64,000 bases of DNA, from positions 7,791,015-7,855,014 of the forward strand of contig NC_064048.1 of the NCBI RefSeq assembly GCF_932526225.1. Direction: 5' to 3'. The translations under genes and the position numbers were made by a program. Below, piece by piece: positions 22,085-33,420 of this stretch; the stretch's first letter is position 1; every line of letters starts with the position of its first letter. Source of the DNA: Nematostella vectensis. Lineage: Eukaryota; Cnidaria; Anthozoa; Actiniaria; Edwardsiidae. A model generated the notes under the pieces. The model had not been told where the DNA came from and made no database searches. It was given only the letters and a program-made list of their open reading frames with translations.

Positions 22085-23530
22085 GACGACTGAAACCTCA
22101 AATGCTGGGGCGCCGAGGGTCGAGGTCAGCGGTGAGGCGCGAGAACGAGGGAGGAAGAGGGCGGGAGAGAAGGCAGAAAGGAGGACAGGGCAGGACCCGA
22201 AACGATCCCAGGACCCCAAATGATCCCAAAAGTACCCCAACTGAACCTCGGACCCGAAACGATACCGAGGAGTCCCCGAAATCAACCCCAAGGAATTGCG
22301 GTAATGGACAAAGGGAAAGCAGAAGAAATACTTGCAATTCTTGAAGCATAATTAAGGGTTAACAGCGACTCGATTTTTAAACAACGTGACTTAAAAATAT
22401 TAAATTTCAACACAATACTTCTATTTATTTCATTGCCCGGCGTTAAACCCATAAACAGAGTCTAAAACAAATACACAACTTTTAATTGCTACTGAAATAA
22501 ATACAGCATGTATAAACATAGCACAGCTTTGCTCAGATCATTCAAACTTTTGACCTTCCATCACACTCTAAACATTTTGCGGTTCCGACACATGACTCTG
22601 ACACTATAAATCTCATTTCCGGTAAACATCACCCCTAAAAATTTAATATTCATTCGACAACCTAAACATGTATTTCACCACGAAATCCTTGTTCACAAGA
22701 GCGAATATTTACCGACACATTTTAGGCAGCCGGTTTGGCCGAGAAGATGGAATGACAAAAGCACACTGAGTAATATACTCGAACAACCCTTCTACTACCG
22801 ATGCAAAATATTAAGAGGATGTGGCTTTTGTTGAAAGCAATATTATGTGAGTTTTGAATTTCCTCATGTGGTCGTGCGTACACCCCGGCATGATCTAATG
22901 ATATGATAGGTCTTTCATTCACCGAAAACAAACATGCCAAAAAAAAACTTTAAAACATTTCGCTTCCTATAAAAAGCAGCATGTCCTATCTGTAAAGACT
23001 TTCTTTTATGGCTTGTTATGTAAAAATGATTTATCCACGCCGGGTTCTTCAAATTACTATCACAAAGAATTGTTAGTTGACCCCAATTTCTGACTCAACC
23101 ACTGTATTCCCCCGCAGTCGTATATTAAAATCTTAATACTATAGTTTTAGTTAATGTAAATTCCCTTTTAATAACACAAACAAAGCTAAACTGAAAGCCA
23201 ATCCTTACACATTCTTTTAGTTGTCCATTACTGTAATTCCTTGGGGTTCATTTCGGGGACTCTTGGGGATCATTTCGGGTCCCGGGATCAGTTGGGGAAC
23301 TTTTGGGGATCGTTTCGAGTCCTGGGATCGTTTCGGGTCCTGGGATCATTTCGGGTCCTGTACAGACGTCCTACAAGTCTGTTCTACAAAGAGCCAGTTC
23401 TAAAAAGGGTGCTAAATCAAGTTTTCTCGATTTTTTTCCTTTTCTCTCGCCCCTATCCCCTCCGCTGGTCTTGTTCCGCCTCGTTCTCGCGTATCGTTTC
23501 GCTGGCCTGGATTCCCGAGAATAAAAAGCT
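22085..23530. mobile_element. Element with long inverted arms built of GGGACCCGAAACGATCCC subrepeats
   Basis: The left arm (about 22120-22320) and right arm (about 23219-23480) are inverted copies. Both contain subrepeats of about 20 bases, such as CAGGACCCGAAACGATCCCA and its complement TGGGATCGTTTCGGGTCCTG. Inner ends match at CCAAGGAATTGCGGTAATGG and its counterpart at 23222. The outer arms share GCGCGAGAACGAGG. The 900-base interior has no transposase-like frame. This looks like a foldback or subterminal-repeat non-autonomous transposon. Confidence 0.75.
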
Positions 23531-23582
23531 CCCCTCGTCTATACTTTTCTAATGATCCGTCCCTAAAGAGCAGTATGAAGGG

Positions 23583-23904
23583 GAGTATGCGCCCCGGGGG
23601 GTCTCCCTAAAAAATGTACATATGCTCGTCCTAACCGGTGTAAAATTTGTGCTATCCCTTAGGGTGCCTACCAGGACACCCGACTCCACAAAAATACAAA
23701 TCATATTTCCTGTTACAGTTTGTAAGACTCTTTCTGTTTAAGCAAATTTCAATCAGTCGCTAATAAAACTCAGGAACCCGATAATTCGTTACGGTTGAAA
23801 AACCCAGAAACTACGCCCAATTTGCTATCCCTTAGGGATAAAATCCATTTTCTCGACGAGTATGTACATTTTTTAGGGAGAGTCCCCCAACCGGGAGCGT
23901 ATAC
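23583..23904. mobile_element. MITE immediately upstream of the vanin-like gene
   Basis: The left arm from GTATGCGCCCCGGGGGGTCT through CTCCCTAAAAAATGTACATA pairs with the right arm TATGTACATTTTTTAGGGAG and GGGAGCGTATAC. A TACGTCA (CRE-like) motif spans its right end at about 23902. Any short promoter of the vanin-like gene must lie in or next to this element. Confidence 0.8.
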
Positions 23905-23973
23905 GTCAGCAGGGATTAAAATCACCAGCGTAACAAAGGTCAGAACGACTGCATAGGAGACACCGAACAAGCT

Positions 23974-25446
23974 ATGCAGCCCTTGTTTGTATTCTTCGTG
24001 TTATCTTCCAAGGTTCTATGCTGTTCTGCCTCATCACAAGATGCTAAACAGTACACAGCAGCCGTTTACGAGCACACAGCCATCTTTTTTCCATTCCAAT
24101 CCCCACCGCCGCGCGCCAAGGCAATCCAGATAATGATGACGAACTTGAAAGTTTACGAACAGAAAGCGATAGAAGCCGCTAGCAAAGGTGCTCAAATAAT
24201 TGTCTTTCCAGAAGATGGTATTTACGGCATGGGGTATACCAGAGATAGAATTAGGCCATTCTTGGAGGCAGTACCTGAAGTTCGCCATGATAAACCATGG
24301 AACCCTTGTCGGCAGCCAAAGGATTACGTTGAAGTGCTACAATTTCTGAGTTGCATGGCGTTTAATAATTCTATAGCAGTTGTGGCTAACATGGGTGATA
24401 TTCAGTACTGTGATGAAAAGGACTGACATTGTCCTGAGGACGGGCACTATCAGTTTAACACCGATGTCGTCTTTGACACAGATGGGACATTTATTGCAAA
24501 ATATCACAAGCAGAATTTATTCCACGAAAATGCGTTCGATACGCCTCCTTCATGCGAGTATGTGACATTTGTTACGTCATTTAATGTCACGTTCGGTATT
24601 TTCACATGTTTTGATTTGTTATTTGAAAAGCCAGCGATGGCTTTGGTGGAGAAATATGGTGTGAGAAACGTTGTGTTTCCGACAGCTTGGATGAAAGGGT
24701 TTCCAATATTACACTCAGTTCAGTATCAACAGTCTTGGTCGCGGGTTACCTGTGTTAATCTTCTTGCAGCCAACCAAAATCAACCTGCTCTTGGCATGTG
24801 GGGGTCTGGTATCTACTCTAGCGGGCAACCGCTTGCGTACGTTTACAAATCACGCATAGAAGAAAATGAGCGACTGCTGATTGCAACCCTTCAAGACCGT
24901 GCTTCTGAGACAGAAATTCAAGTCCATTCAAAGAAAAAAATTACAAGAATTCTCCCACTTGAAGTGCGAGAGAAACGTCAGGTTAAGGCTAAAATAATGG
25001 ATGATTGGTACAGTGTGGTCAAACTTGAATCACCTAAAGGAAACCGCATTGTGTGCCACGGCGTTTTCTGCTGTAAGTTGGAATATGAATTGCAAGAGAA
25101 TTATGGGTCGGAGCTGTATGCTTTGGGGGCTTTCCAGGGGCCGCACCAAACCGAGAAGTACTTTCTTGAAGTATGCGTTCTCCTTAAATGCTCAAGTACC
25201 GATATAAGCTCATGCGGGATTCCTGTGGTCACAGCTAAGACTGTGTTCCAGTCCCTCAAGATATCTGGAAGCTTCTCACCCTCAACGACTGTATTTCCGG
25301 AACTTCTTGGCGGTGGAACTGAGGTCTTGTTTGATGCCGTTGACATGGTAACGAGTGGGCACTGCGAAATGGAGGTTCGCGGGTTTGGTGAGCGACCGCT
25401 GGTGTCTGCTACACTACTTGGTAGAGATTTTACTAGAGACGCTTAG
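23974..25446 (+). pseudogene. VNN: Vanin/pantetheinase-like nitrilase with one in-frame TGA
   Basis: Secreted or GPI-type amidohydrolase of the biotinidase/vanin branch of the nitrilase superfamily, which splits pantetheine into pantothenate and cysteamine. One exon of 491 codons covers the whole family length, but codon 151 (TGA, 24424-24426) interrupts it; the frame resumes at once and stays open to TAG. Residues 1-20 form a signal peptide (LFVFFVLSS). The catalytic triad is complete when the frame is read through: E80 in VFPEDGIYG, K179 in YHKQNLF, C212 in FTCFDLLF, each one off the human VNN1 numbers 79, 178 and 211. The stop falls in the variable stretch just before a conserved C-P, so it could be a nonsense allele, a sequence error, a young pseudogene, or readthrough (TGA followed by C). 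No hydrophobic GPI-type tail is obvious. Confidence 0.85.
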
Positions 25447-25778
25447 ATCTGATTAGATATGGTTACTATGGTTACCATCCTCGTTTAGCAATTAAAGAGC
25501 CTCTGCCAGCCGCCATTTTGTCATCCTGCAAGTGGAAAAAGCATCCATTTTTTTCATTTTGGATTGAATTTGATAAGGGAGTTTTCATTAAATGTTTATT
25601 AAATACCCTAAGGGAAAATATATTGTGTGGGTTCTTATTTTTTCAGGTTCTACCGGAATTCTTGGGGAAGAGAAGACACCAAAAAACTATAGCACTGATA
25701 GGGAGGGTTCTGAAATTTTCAGGAGTCGTGAACTACCCTGAATGCTACCCAGTAAGGGTATTCAATGAACACTCCCTA

Positions 25779-25784
25779 AATAAA
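25779..25784 (+). promoter_or_regulatory. Candidate poly(A) signal for the vanin-like gene
   Basis: AATAAA, 333 bases after the terminal TAG of the vanin-like frame and before the tandem duplication. Confidence 0.5.
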
Positions 25785-25810
25785 GTATGAAACTTTGTTT
25801 TATATCACCA

Positions 25811-25994
25811 CCACCATTATCATAATCATCACTTTTAGTTTTATTTTAGATACTTTTTATTTATTTTGTAGATTATGTGATTTCCACACCTTTGGCCTTT
25901 GGCCACCATTATCATAATCATCACTTTTAGTTTTATTTTAGATACTTTTTATTTATTTTGTAGATTATGTGATTTCCACACCTTTGGCCTTTTT
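25811..25994 (+). repeat. Tandem duplication of a 92-bp unit
   Basis: Two essentially identical copies (25811-25902 and 25903-25994) beginning CCACCATTATCATAATCATC and ending around CCTTTGGCCTTT. The identity suggests a very recent event or an assembly artefact. Confidence 0.95.
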
Positions 25995-26508
25995 TATAAG
26001 TTCACTTCGCTAAACATATGTAATTCTCCCCGTTCCCTTTTGGATTGTTTTGCGTTTTTCCTTCCAAGAGGGACTACCACTTGGATTGCTGTCTAGTCCT
26101 AGCGTAATACATGAAGTCTCGATCTGTGATTTTATTGCCTTGTATTGTGTGTCTTATTGTGTGCTGGACGTCGGCAATTAAGGTCAACTGAAACATCAGC
26201 TACATCTCTTCTTAAGATCTCGGCTACCCAACCTCCCTCCCCCTAACAATATAAATCATCTTAATCACAACTACCAGCATTATATCATTAGAAAATCGTC
26301 ATTATCTGTGAGGAGGGAAAATAGTTTTTTTTAAGAGACAATTTCCTGTACTTTAAGAATTGTAATAGCATCAATAAATCTCTAGAATTTCACTCGTTTG
26401 AAAGTTGTACGTTTTTTTAACCCCTCTTCTGGTTGAAATTTCCAATATCATTGTTGCTTTTTTCATAACATTGTCTTTTTAAACCTATTCCTTTTGGCTT
26501 TTATACAG

Positions 26509-26728
26509 TGTGACTCACAAAAACAAGGGAAGTCTCATTGTTGTTCAGAACTCTACTGCGCATGCACTTAAACTATCGTTCATTTATGAACAGACACCAG
26601 GTGCTGCGACCTGCAAAATTCGAATCGAAATCGTATTTACCGGCGCAAACACACTGGCAGGAGTAACACAGGAGAATTTCACAGCCAAGAAGTACATCGA
26701 AGGACCATCGGGACTGATTCCTAGCTAA
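26509..26728 (+). CDS. Isolated exon-like frame, function unknown
   Basis: I do not recognise this sequence. It opens after a good acceptor (TTGGCTTTTATACAG, ending 26508), reads VTHKNKGSLIVVQNSTAHA and on for about 72 codons with a balanced, protein-like composition, and stops with TAA at 26726-26728. Twenty-odd bases later CATACAG is followed by GTAAGC, a good donor. This looks like a terminal coding exon with a spliced UTR, or a stray exon of a gene not otherwise visible. The nearest upstream coding sequence is the vanin-like gene, which already has its own stop. Chance is a real alternative. Confidence 0.3.
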
Positions 26729-27602
26729 CTAGCCTGCTAGCGCACATACAGGTAAGCAAACAAAATGACATTATGTTCACAAATTGTATTGCCTTTTTCC
26801 CGTCTGAAATGGGCTTTGACATTTTGAAATCAATTTAGAATTTTACCGGCTTTGTGTAAAGTAAAAGTTTGCTTGCTAATGCTAAAGAGAATTGCCCACT
26901 GTTGTAATAGCGAATGAATGAAATCTGGGTAATAATTTTTGTATTCAAATCTTTTTATCAGCCTTTAATCATCACGTCTTTGGCTAGCGGGGACTACATC
27001 AAAATTCTGATTATTCTAAACGCAATTATTATTCACCTTTCTACCCTGGCATTCTGAAAATCATAGAATATAAATCATCTAAAAAAGGATGTTATTGAGA
27101 CATACATAACTAGTTTAACTTAGTCTTGGCGTAAAAAATAATATGGAAAATCACCCAAATCCGCCACGAATGATCGGTTTTTCTAGTCCTATCACATGCT
27201 TGGTTTCCATAGGCTAACGCGCGCGCGAGCATGTACTTGTAGAGCGCGCAAAGGAAAATAACGCAAGACGCCTCGTCTTTGGCCGTTAGAAATAAACCTA
27301 AGGCATAAGGACGGACGGATACTTAAAGTTTTTTTTAACACATTGTTCACGTGGTAATATTCAAGATTGTTGAAAGGTAAGATGCCTATTTCTACACTTC
27401 TACACACAGAGAAGGTTGAATGATTTTTTTTTTTCAAAACTGGCCATTCCCGATATAAACGGCCGATTCCGGAGAAAGCGGCGTAGTCTTTTGAGAGTTT
27501 TTGCAACAGCGACGGAAAAGGCAGAAAACACACAGAGCCAGGCGTGAACTGCTTATTTTAGCCGCTGTCCTCGAAGATATGCCGTAAAAACACTAGGGGC
27601 CC

Positions 27603-28046
27603 GTTTCTCGAAACACCCGAGAATTCTCGGGCCCGAAAACGTTTTATTCCTTAAATTTGAAAAGCTGGCTAATTCCTATAATATTTATGGTATCTAAATG
27701 TGTTGAAATATCGTCAAACATCCTCGTATTTTGCCACAAAGATTCATGTGAAGGATGATCCTCTTTATAAATTTATAGATTTTAATCCTTCCCGAACTTT
27801 TCGGGCCCGAAATTTACAGGCTTAAATATTAAGAAAGTTTTCGGGACCTCGCAGTCACCCGAGACTTTTTGGGTAACTTTTTGGCTTCAGCAAAACTTCG
27901 AAAATAGCCATATTGAGCATCGAACCAAGTGGAAGTTCAAACTGTTCTAAAACATCGGTTCTCTAAAAGGAAAACATACGAAATTTTAAGCAAAAATGCA
28001 AATAAAGTTTTTGGGACCCAGAATTCTCGGGTGTTTGAAGAAACTG
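27603..28046. mobile_element. Palindromic element with 'cccgagaattctcggg' ends
   Basis: The left end GTTTCTCGAAACACCCGAGA and the right end CTCGGGTGTTTGAAGAAACT are inverted copies. GAATTCTCGGG lies at both ends, and TTCGGGCCCGAAA palindromes lie inside. No open frame is present, so this is a non-autonomous element. Confidence 0.75.
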
Positions 28047-30361
28047 ACGTCTGTCGTGGACGGGGATGTGATCATTGCTCGCTATGGTTGAAATAGTGTT
28101 CTAGGCTTTTCTTGACTTTTTGTGACTACGTTCGCTCTATATTATTGCTTTTTATTGTCACGTTCTTCTTGAGGATACCACTTGAAAACAACTGAAACGG
28201 ATACAGCACTCTTTGAACGGTCGTGCGGTCATGGATGTGGCCTCGCTCTTCCTTTCCAACATTGCTTTCCTCCATCAAATGCGGCATCTTTGACGCAATC
28301 GCTATTATCGTACTTACCCCTCCCCCGTGGTCTATGTTTCAAATTGTCACTTCTTTTCTCTTCCGTGACCAGGTGACCCTTGAGCGATCGATTGCACCTA
28401 TTGTAGTCTGCGCAGCGGAGTAGAGCGGCGGCCGATTTTTTTTTCTGGAGAGCGACAGACCCCAAGAGCAAACAAATCTACGTAAATTTTCGAGGGCCTT
28501 TACACTAGAGGTAAATGATTGTGAGTTATGTTGAATTAATAGCCTACCGCTGAGTTTTACAGTTCATATAGTACTCAAATAAACTGAAGCGAGGTTATGC
28601 AATTTTATTTTTAGGGGTGGAAAAACTCTAAAATTTAGAAATGTCACCAGGAATAGAGTTGATCTCAGATTCGCTTCATCGTAATGATCAACTTGCGCTT
28701 TTGTCTTGTGTTTAATTGCATTTTTTTGCGAAGGTTAAAGCCCTGGATATTACGTGTTATCTTTCTCGGTGAATATTATTTTGTGTGATATCTAATTGAC
28801 AATGACCCTAGTATAGTCGTTTTGAACTGGTTAACAGTGAGATCTTTAACTAGCAATCCTTCTTTCGGGCGAATGTATTATTGCAACACAAACCAAATCT
28901 TCTGACCTTTGTCAAATATTATTTTATGGAATACAATAGATTATATCACATGATCTCTAATCCAATTGTTTGTGGTTTGATCTAATTTGGAAAAGTTGTC
29001 CAAAAATAGCACTTAGATTCGTCAAACATCATTGTATCGAATAGTGTCATCTTGTATCTCACATAGGCTTTGTCGGCATAATTATAATATATAACCTTAA
29101 AGACATTTACGGTATTCAGAAACATCTTGATTGATACTCCCAAATACTTTTTGCCTTTACTCAACTCATTAAAATGTTAAAACAACTTGCACTCTTGGAG
29201 AGCCTGTTTACATTCACTGTGCGGTGCATATCTTTTCCAATCGACGTGAGCGCGACCAAGAAGCTCTGATAGCGGCGCGCTGTGTTATGTCCCGTTACAC
29301 CCTGTTTCTATGTTTTTTGTTATTTTGCACATTCTAGTACAGAGGCTCAAACCTTCAAACAGCACACAAAAACGCCGAAAAAAAGCAATTTAGTCACATC
29401 AAACAACACCGTAACACCACACTTTCAAGTCACGGCCTTTTTTCAATCGGGCGGCGAATTTTGGAACTTTTTCTGACACAAAGGGTCCCTTGCTTTTATT
29501 CTAGAAGCGCTACGGAAAAAAAAAAACGGTAATTACGATGTCAGTGATAAAACTATTTTTACAAGCCATTTAGACAATATAATTTTAGGCTTATCAATTT
29601 GAAGTCTTATAATTATTACCCAATAGGAAGTGTAAGGCAAAAATGTGAGGCACGCAGGAACCACAGGGACCCCAACTGCCTAAGTTGCATGTTTTTGAAG
29701 GTCACTCAAGGGTAGCGCGCCTCGTACGACCTGACCCCATGGATAGGCATATCCAAATACCAGTATATTTACTATTAAAATACTGCACGGTTTACTTTAT
29801 TATAATCCCTGTCTCTTATCTGAAGAATCGCTTTAAAAAAGGATAAAAAGTGGGCGACAGGAGGTAAAACGTAGTAATAACATCAATGTTAATTATTCAG
29901 TTTGTATAATCGTATGGACTTGGTGTCGATATTTTACTTGTTTGTCAAGCTTTTGTTTATCTTTAATTGCCGTTTTTTATTTATTAATTTTTCATATAGT
30001 TTTAGATTTGGTCTTCTTTCACGTTTTTACTCTAATACCAAGAAACTAAGACTACTTGCCATGGCTGTAGGAAGACAGTGTTTGTTAGGCTAAATTCGTG
30101 TTTGATCTAGCCGAAACGTGTCCGACCTAGAAAAATAATAATAACAACAACAACAACAACAAATAAGATTAATTTTTAAAAAATGAATTCGTTTTCAAAA
30201 GCCGCTTTTTATTTAGCAATCCGCCTTCCCTTAACCCTGTTATCCAGGTCAAGTTGAATTCCTGTCCCCGTTTTACCGGCCTTTAGTGTTTATTAGCAGC
30301 TTGATTGACCATTTTCATCTTTTTTTTTTTTCTCGAAGATTACCGTGGGGGTCTGTAAGAC

Positions 30362-33073
30362 ATGAGTCGAAGGAACGTCTCCACCGAGAACGGAGCCGTC
30401 AATCAAAACGGCGACGTTTCCGAAAAACAGGAGTACAGTCACGTGATGAACGGAAAGAGTCACGCGACAAACGATAAGGCGCCAGCGAATCAAGAGAGGC
30501 AGAAGAACGAGAAGGTCAATATCTCGCCTGGCATTCCCGGATTTAGCATACCATTGTTGGGGACATTTATGCTACTGTGGCCACCCCTCTTCGTATGGTT
30601 CTTCTGGCTTTCCTGTAATTCATATGAGTGCTCGCTACGCACCATGGGAGAAGTTTTGATATCCCACATACAAGAGGGGACACTGCTAAGTTACGTCTGG
30701 GAAAACATACCGGAAGTGACGTTATCTGGTGTTGGGCTCTTTCTAACGTGGCTCACGCTACAGCTGGTTCTCTACCTAGCTCTTCCCGGGCGAATAGCCA
30801 CAGGTAACCCGACTCCAGCTGGGAACATTTTGTCTTACAAGTGCAACGGTTTGAACGCTTGGATTTTTACGCATGCGCTGTTCATCGCGCTTGCGTACTT
30901 TGATCTCATGAAGATGACGGTGATTTACAACAACTGGGGATCTCTACTGGTCCTCGCTAACATCCTGGGAATACTGCTGACCGCCTTTGTGTATGTAAAG
31001 GCTCACTACTTCCCCACTCACAAGGAAGACCGCTGCTTCAGCGGCTCATTCTTCTACGATTTCTACATGGGCATCGAGGCTAACCCACGCATCGGAAACC
31101 TGGACTTTAAATTGTTCTTCAACGGTAGGCCAGGAATTGTGGCTTGGACCCTGATCAACCTCAGCATGGCGGCGAGGCAATACGAGCAGCTTGGATACGT
31201 CACCAACTCTATGTTACTTGTCAACATCCTTCAGGTAAAGACGATGGCAACTCTTATAATTATGGTGAACGCCGAAAAGAATGTGGACAGAGCCGTAGCA
31301 GGCCTCGAAATATTGGGGGAGGGGGGAGGTGGAACGGTACATAATCATTGGTAAGTTGTTGGGCACAGCCACGCCCCTATTGGTCATTTCCTCATAATAG
31401 GAAAATTTTGGGGAAGCACGTTCCCTCAAGGCTCAACCCCCTGATACGGCCCCTGATGGCCGTTTTGTTTGTAGTTTGACTGGAGGATTTAAAATCGGGT
31501 CTTTGAGAAGTGTCCGTTAGATTGTCAGGAGATGACCCTCTGCCTTGATCCTCGTGTGCTTTTACCACCGTTTACATTACTACGCGTCCTGCAAAGATTC
31601 AAACTGCAATCCCCCTTTCTGTCAATCAAAAGTGTCTACACCAAACACGCATGTGTGTTGAAAATTGAAAAAGAAGTCAATACTTACAAACATTACTCAA
31701 TCTTTCTTCGGTACAGAATGGGTTATTAAACTCAAGATGGCTTAGTTGTCGAAAAAAAAAATTGCGGATGTTTTTTTGTTGCAATCGTTTTTTAAAGAAA
31801 TACGCACCCGACTGAGGTCAATTTCCGTTGATTGCCCGAAGAGAATTTGTAAGTAAAACGTCCAGACTTCATCTGAGACGGCTGCGCAATAAAAACGACA
31901 GTAACACGTATAGATCTAACTTTCAGGGCATGTACGTCGTCGACTTCTTTGCGCACGAGGCCTGGTACCTAAGGACCATCGACATTGCGCATGACCACTT
32001 TGGATTCTACCTGGCCTGGGGCGACTGCGTGTGGCTGCCATTCATGTACACGTTGCAGGTAAGTGACATGCGTGACAGTCACGCAGTTAGTTTAGTAGAA
32101 CCACCCCTTTAAACAAAAAATGCTTGACCTTGGGGCTAGCCTCCCTCGCCGGCGTTTTTAGGCAGGCGTCGCTCGAGCGCCTGCGAGGGAGGCTACCTTG
32201 GGCGGACTATGGAGGGATTGTAATACTTTGGTTTACTTTTTTGTACATTGAGCCGTCCTTTGAAAAATTTGGATCAACCACCAAAAAGAATCCACCACGA
32301 AAGAATCACCCTAGCAGTGCGGTCAATGCTTCTCGCTTGTCCACTTCCACCCTGTTTACACTTTTTGCTGTCACGCACATTATTCGTGTAACGTCTAAAT
32401 ATTTAACTTTGTGTGACGAATTTGCGTCACACTGTAGGTTCTGTGATTTGTAACGCATGTCCTATATGTTTTCAATGTCGGTCTACTTGGTATACCACCC
32501 CTTTCCTCTTGTGTTACGGTTTTAAATCTGTCACCTACGTTTCTTGTGTCACGCTGGAGGGACCATGTTGTGTGACGCATGTCCTATATGTTTTTAAAGG
32601 CGGTCTACCTGGTATACCACCCTATACGCCTCAGCTGGATTGCCAGTTTTGTGATCTTGGCTCTCGGCATTTCCGGTTACCTTATCTTCCGTCTAGTCAA
32701 CTCCCAGAAGGATTACTTCCGGTGTCAGATGAAGCGCACAGGCAGCTGTGAAATCTGGGGCGAGCCCGCAAAATACGTGACTGCAGAGTACACCACCTCG
32801 GATGGCGAAGTGAAGACGTCCTGGCTTTTAGCTTCCGGTTGGTGGGGGCTTTCCCGCCATTTCAACTACGTAGGAGATCTGATGGGCTGTCTTGCATATT
32901 GCGCCGCATGTGGTACTGGTCACGTGCTTCCGTACTTCTACCTCATTTACATGACCGTGTTGCTGGTGCACCGTTCGTACCGTGATGACGTCAGATGCAG
33001 GGAGAAGTACGGGAAGTACTGGGCCGAGTACACCAAGCTTGTGCCGTATAGAATAGTCCCGTATCTCTTCTAG
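30362..33073 (+). CDS. DHCR7: 7-dehydrocholesterol reductase, three exons
   Basis: ER membrane sterol C7 reductase (ERG4/ERG24 family) that reduces the delta-7 double bond with NADPH in the last step of cholesterol synthesis. Exons: 30362-31234, 31927-32058, 32600-33073; both junctions are phase 0 and GT-AG; 492 residues, human 475. Residues 1-55 are polar and variable. About nine hydrophobic segments follow. Family landmarks: [14 protein letters not shown] and [20 protein letters not shown] in exon 1, [20 protein letters not shown] in exon 2, and [33 protein letters not shown] and [20 protein letters not shown] in exon 3. The NADPH and sterol pocket residues in these blocks look intact, so a functional enzyme is expected. 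The lamin B receptor and TM7SF2 are related, but the motif details fit DHCR7. The 3' UTR ends near AATAAA at 33415. Confidence 0.95.
31288..31465 (-). mobile_element. MITE of the 'ggggcgtggctg' family in DHCR7 intron 1
   Basis: Read on the minus strand it contains CAATAGGGGCGTGGCTGTGC, then CCTCCCCCAATATT and GGCCTGCTACGGCTCTG, matching 63170-63328 and 59903-60025. An open frame that runs from the exon into it is only intron read-through. Confidence 0.7.
32135..32196. mobile_element. Short palindrome in DHCR7 intron 2
   Basis: GCTAGCCTCCCTCGCCGGCG and CGCCTGCGAGGGAGGCTAC are inverted copies around a loop of about 20 bases. It is probably a minimal MITE. Confidence 0.6.
32449..32503 (+). repeat. 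Decayed duplicate of the DHCR7 exon 3 acceptor region
   Basis: About 55 bases match 32571-32625, which spans the exon 3 acceptor and first codons (VYLVYHP in both). The offset is 122 bases and about seven positions differ. The AG of the true acceptor (32598-32599) is TG in the duplicate, so it should not be spliced. Confidence 0.85.
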
Positions 33074-33414
33074 TCCCGTATGTTATCAAGGGTGCATAAG
33101 ATATATTTTGATATATTGTATGGTGGTTACTTTTTAGACGTATACATGAACCTTTTTAGGTTAATTTATAAACCCTCTTCGTGTTGGATTATAGGCCGTC
33201 TGCAAGCAATTCTTTTGTATTTGATTTACGCAGGGAATCGTATTCTATTGTAACTGGTGAAAAAAAAAAAGAGATTGCATAAGCTCTGAAATTATTATTT
33301 GAAAAACCAAAGAAATATATGAATTAAGGTCGGAATGAATGAAAACATCCTCTTGAAAACATCCTTTTGGGAAACACGTGGAAAATAGTGTATTCTATTC
33401 TTGAATTAGTAAAT

Positions 33415-33420
33415 AATAAA
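33415..33420 (+). promoter_or_regulatory. Candidate poly(A) signal for DHCR7
   Basis: AATAAA, 342 bases after the DHCR7 stop at 33073. Confidence 0.5.

Larger units (their letters stand above)
21122..23973. other. Intergenic region between phnX and the vanin-like gene
   Basis: About 2.85 kb with no gene recognised. It holds the palindromic MITE at 21724-21856, a large inverted-repeat element at 22085-23530, and the MITE at 23583-23904 that ends 70 bases before the vanin-like start. An AATAAA at 22007-22012 is the first plain poly(A) hexamer I noticed after phnX, but it is 890 bases away. Confidence 0.6.
25447..30361. other. Intergenic region between vanin-like gene and DHCR7
   Basis: About 4.9 kb. 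It holds a vanin 3' flank with AATAAA at 25779, a 92-bp tandem duplication at 25811-25994, an isolated exon-like frame at 26509-26728, a palindromic element at 27603-28046, and A/T and AAC simple repeats (29517, 30138-30160). Sequence around 25505-25560 ('gccgccattttgtcatc') recurs at 37970 and, reversed, at 48460. The remaining frames look random. Confidence 0.6.

Noticed and set aside
22043..22349. Overlapping 80-codon frames on both strands
   Set aside because: They arise from the GGGACCCGAAACGATCCC subrepeats of an inverted-repeat element.
24424..24426. Selenocysteine as the reading of the vanin TGA
   Set aside because: The position is not a catalytic or conserved Cys in the family and I saw no obvious SECIS; kept only as a remote option.
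31235..31354. Extension of DHCR7 exon 1 to the stop at 31354
   Set aside because: The frame runs past a good donor (CAG|GTAAAG) into a MITE, and the conserved protein continues in the exon at 31927.
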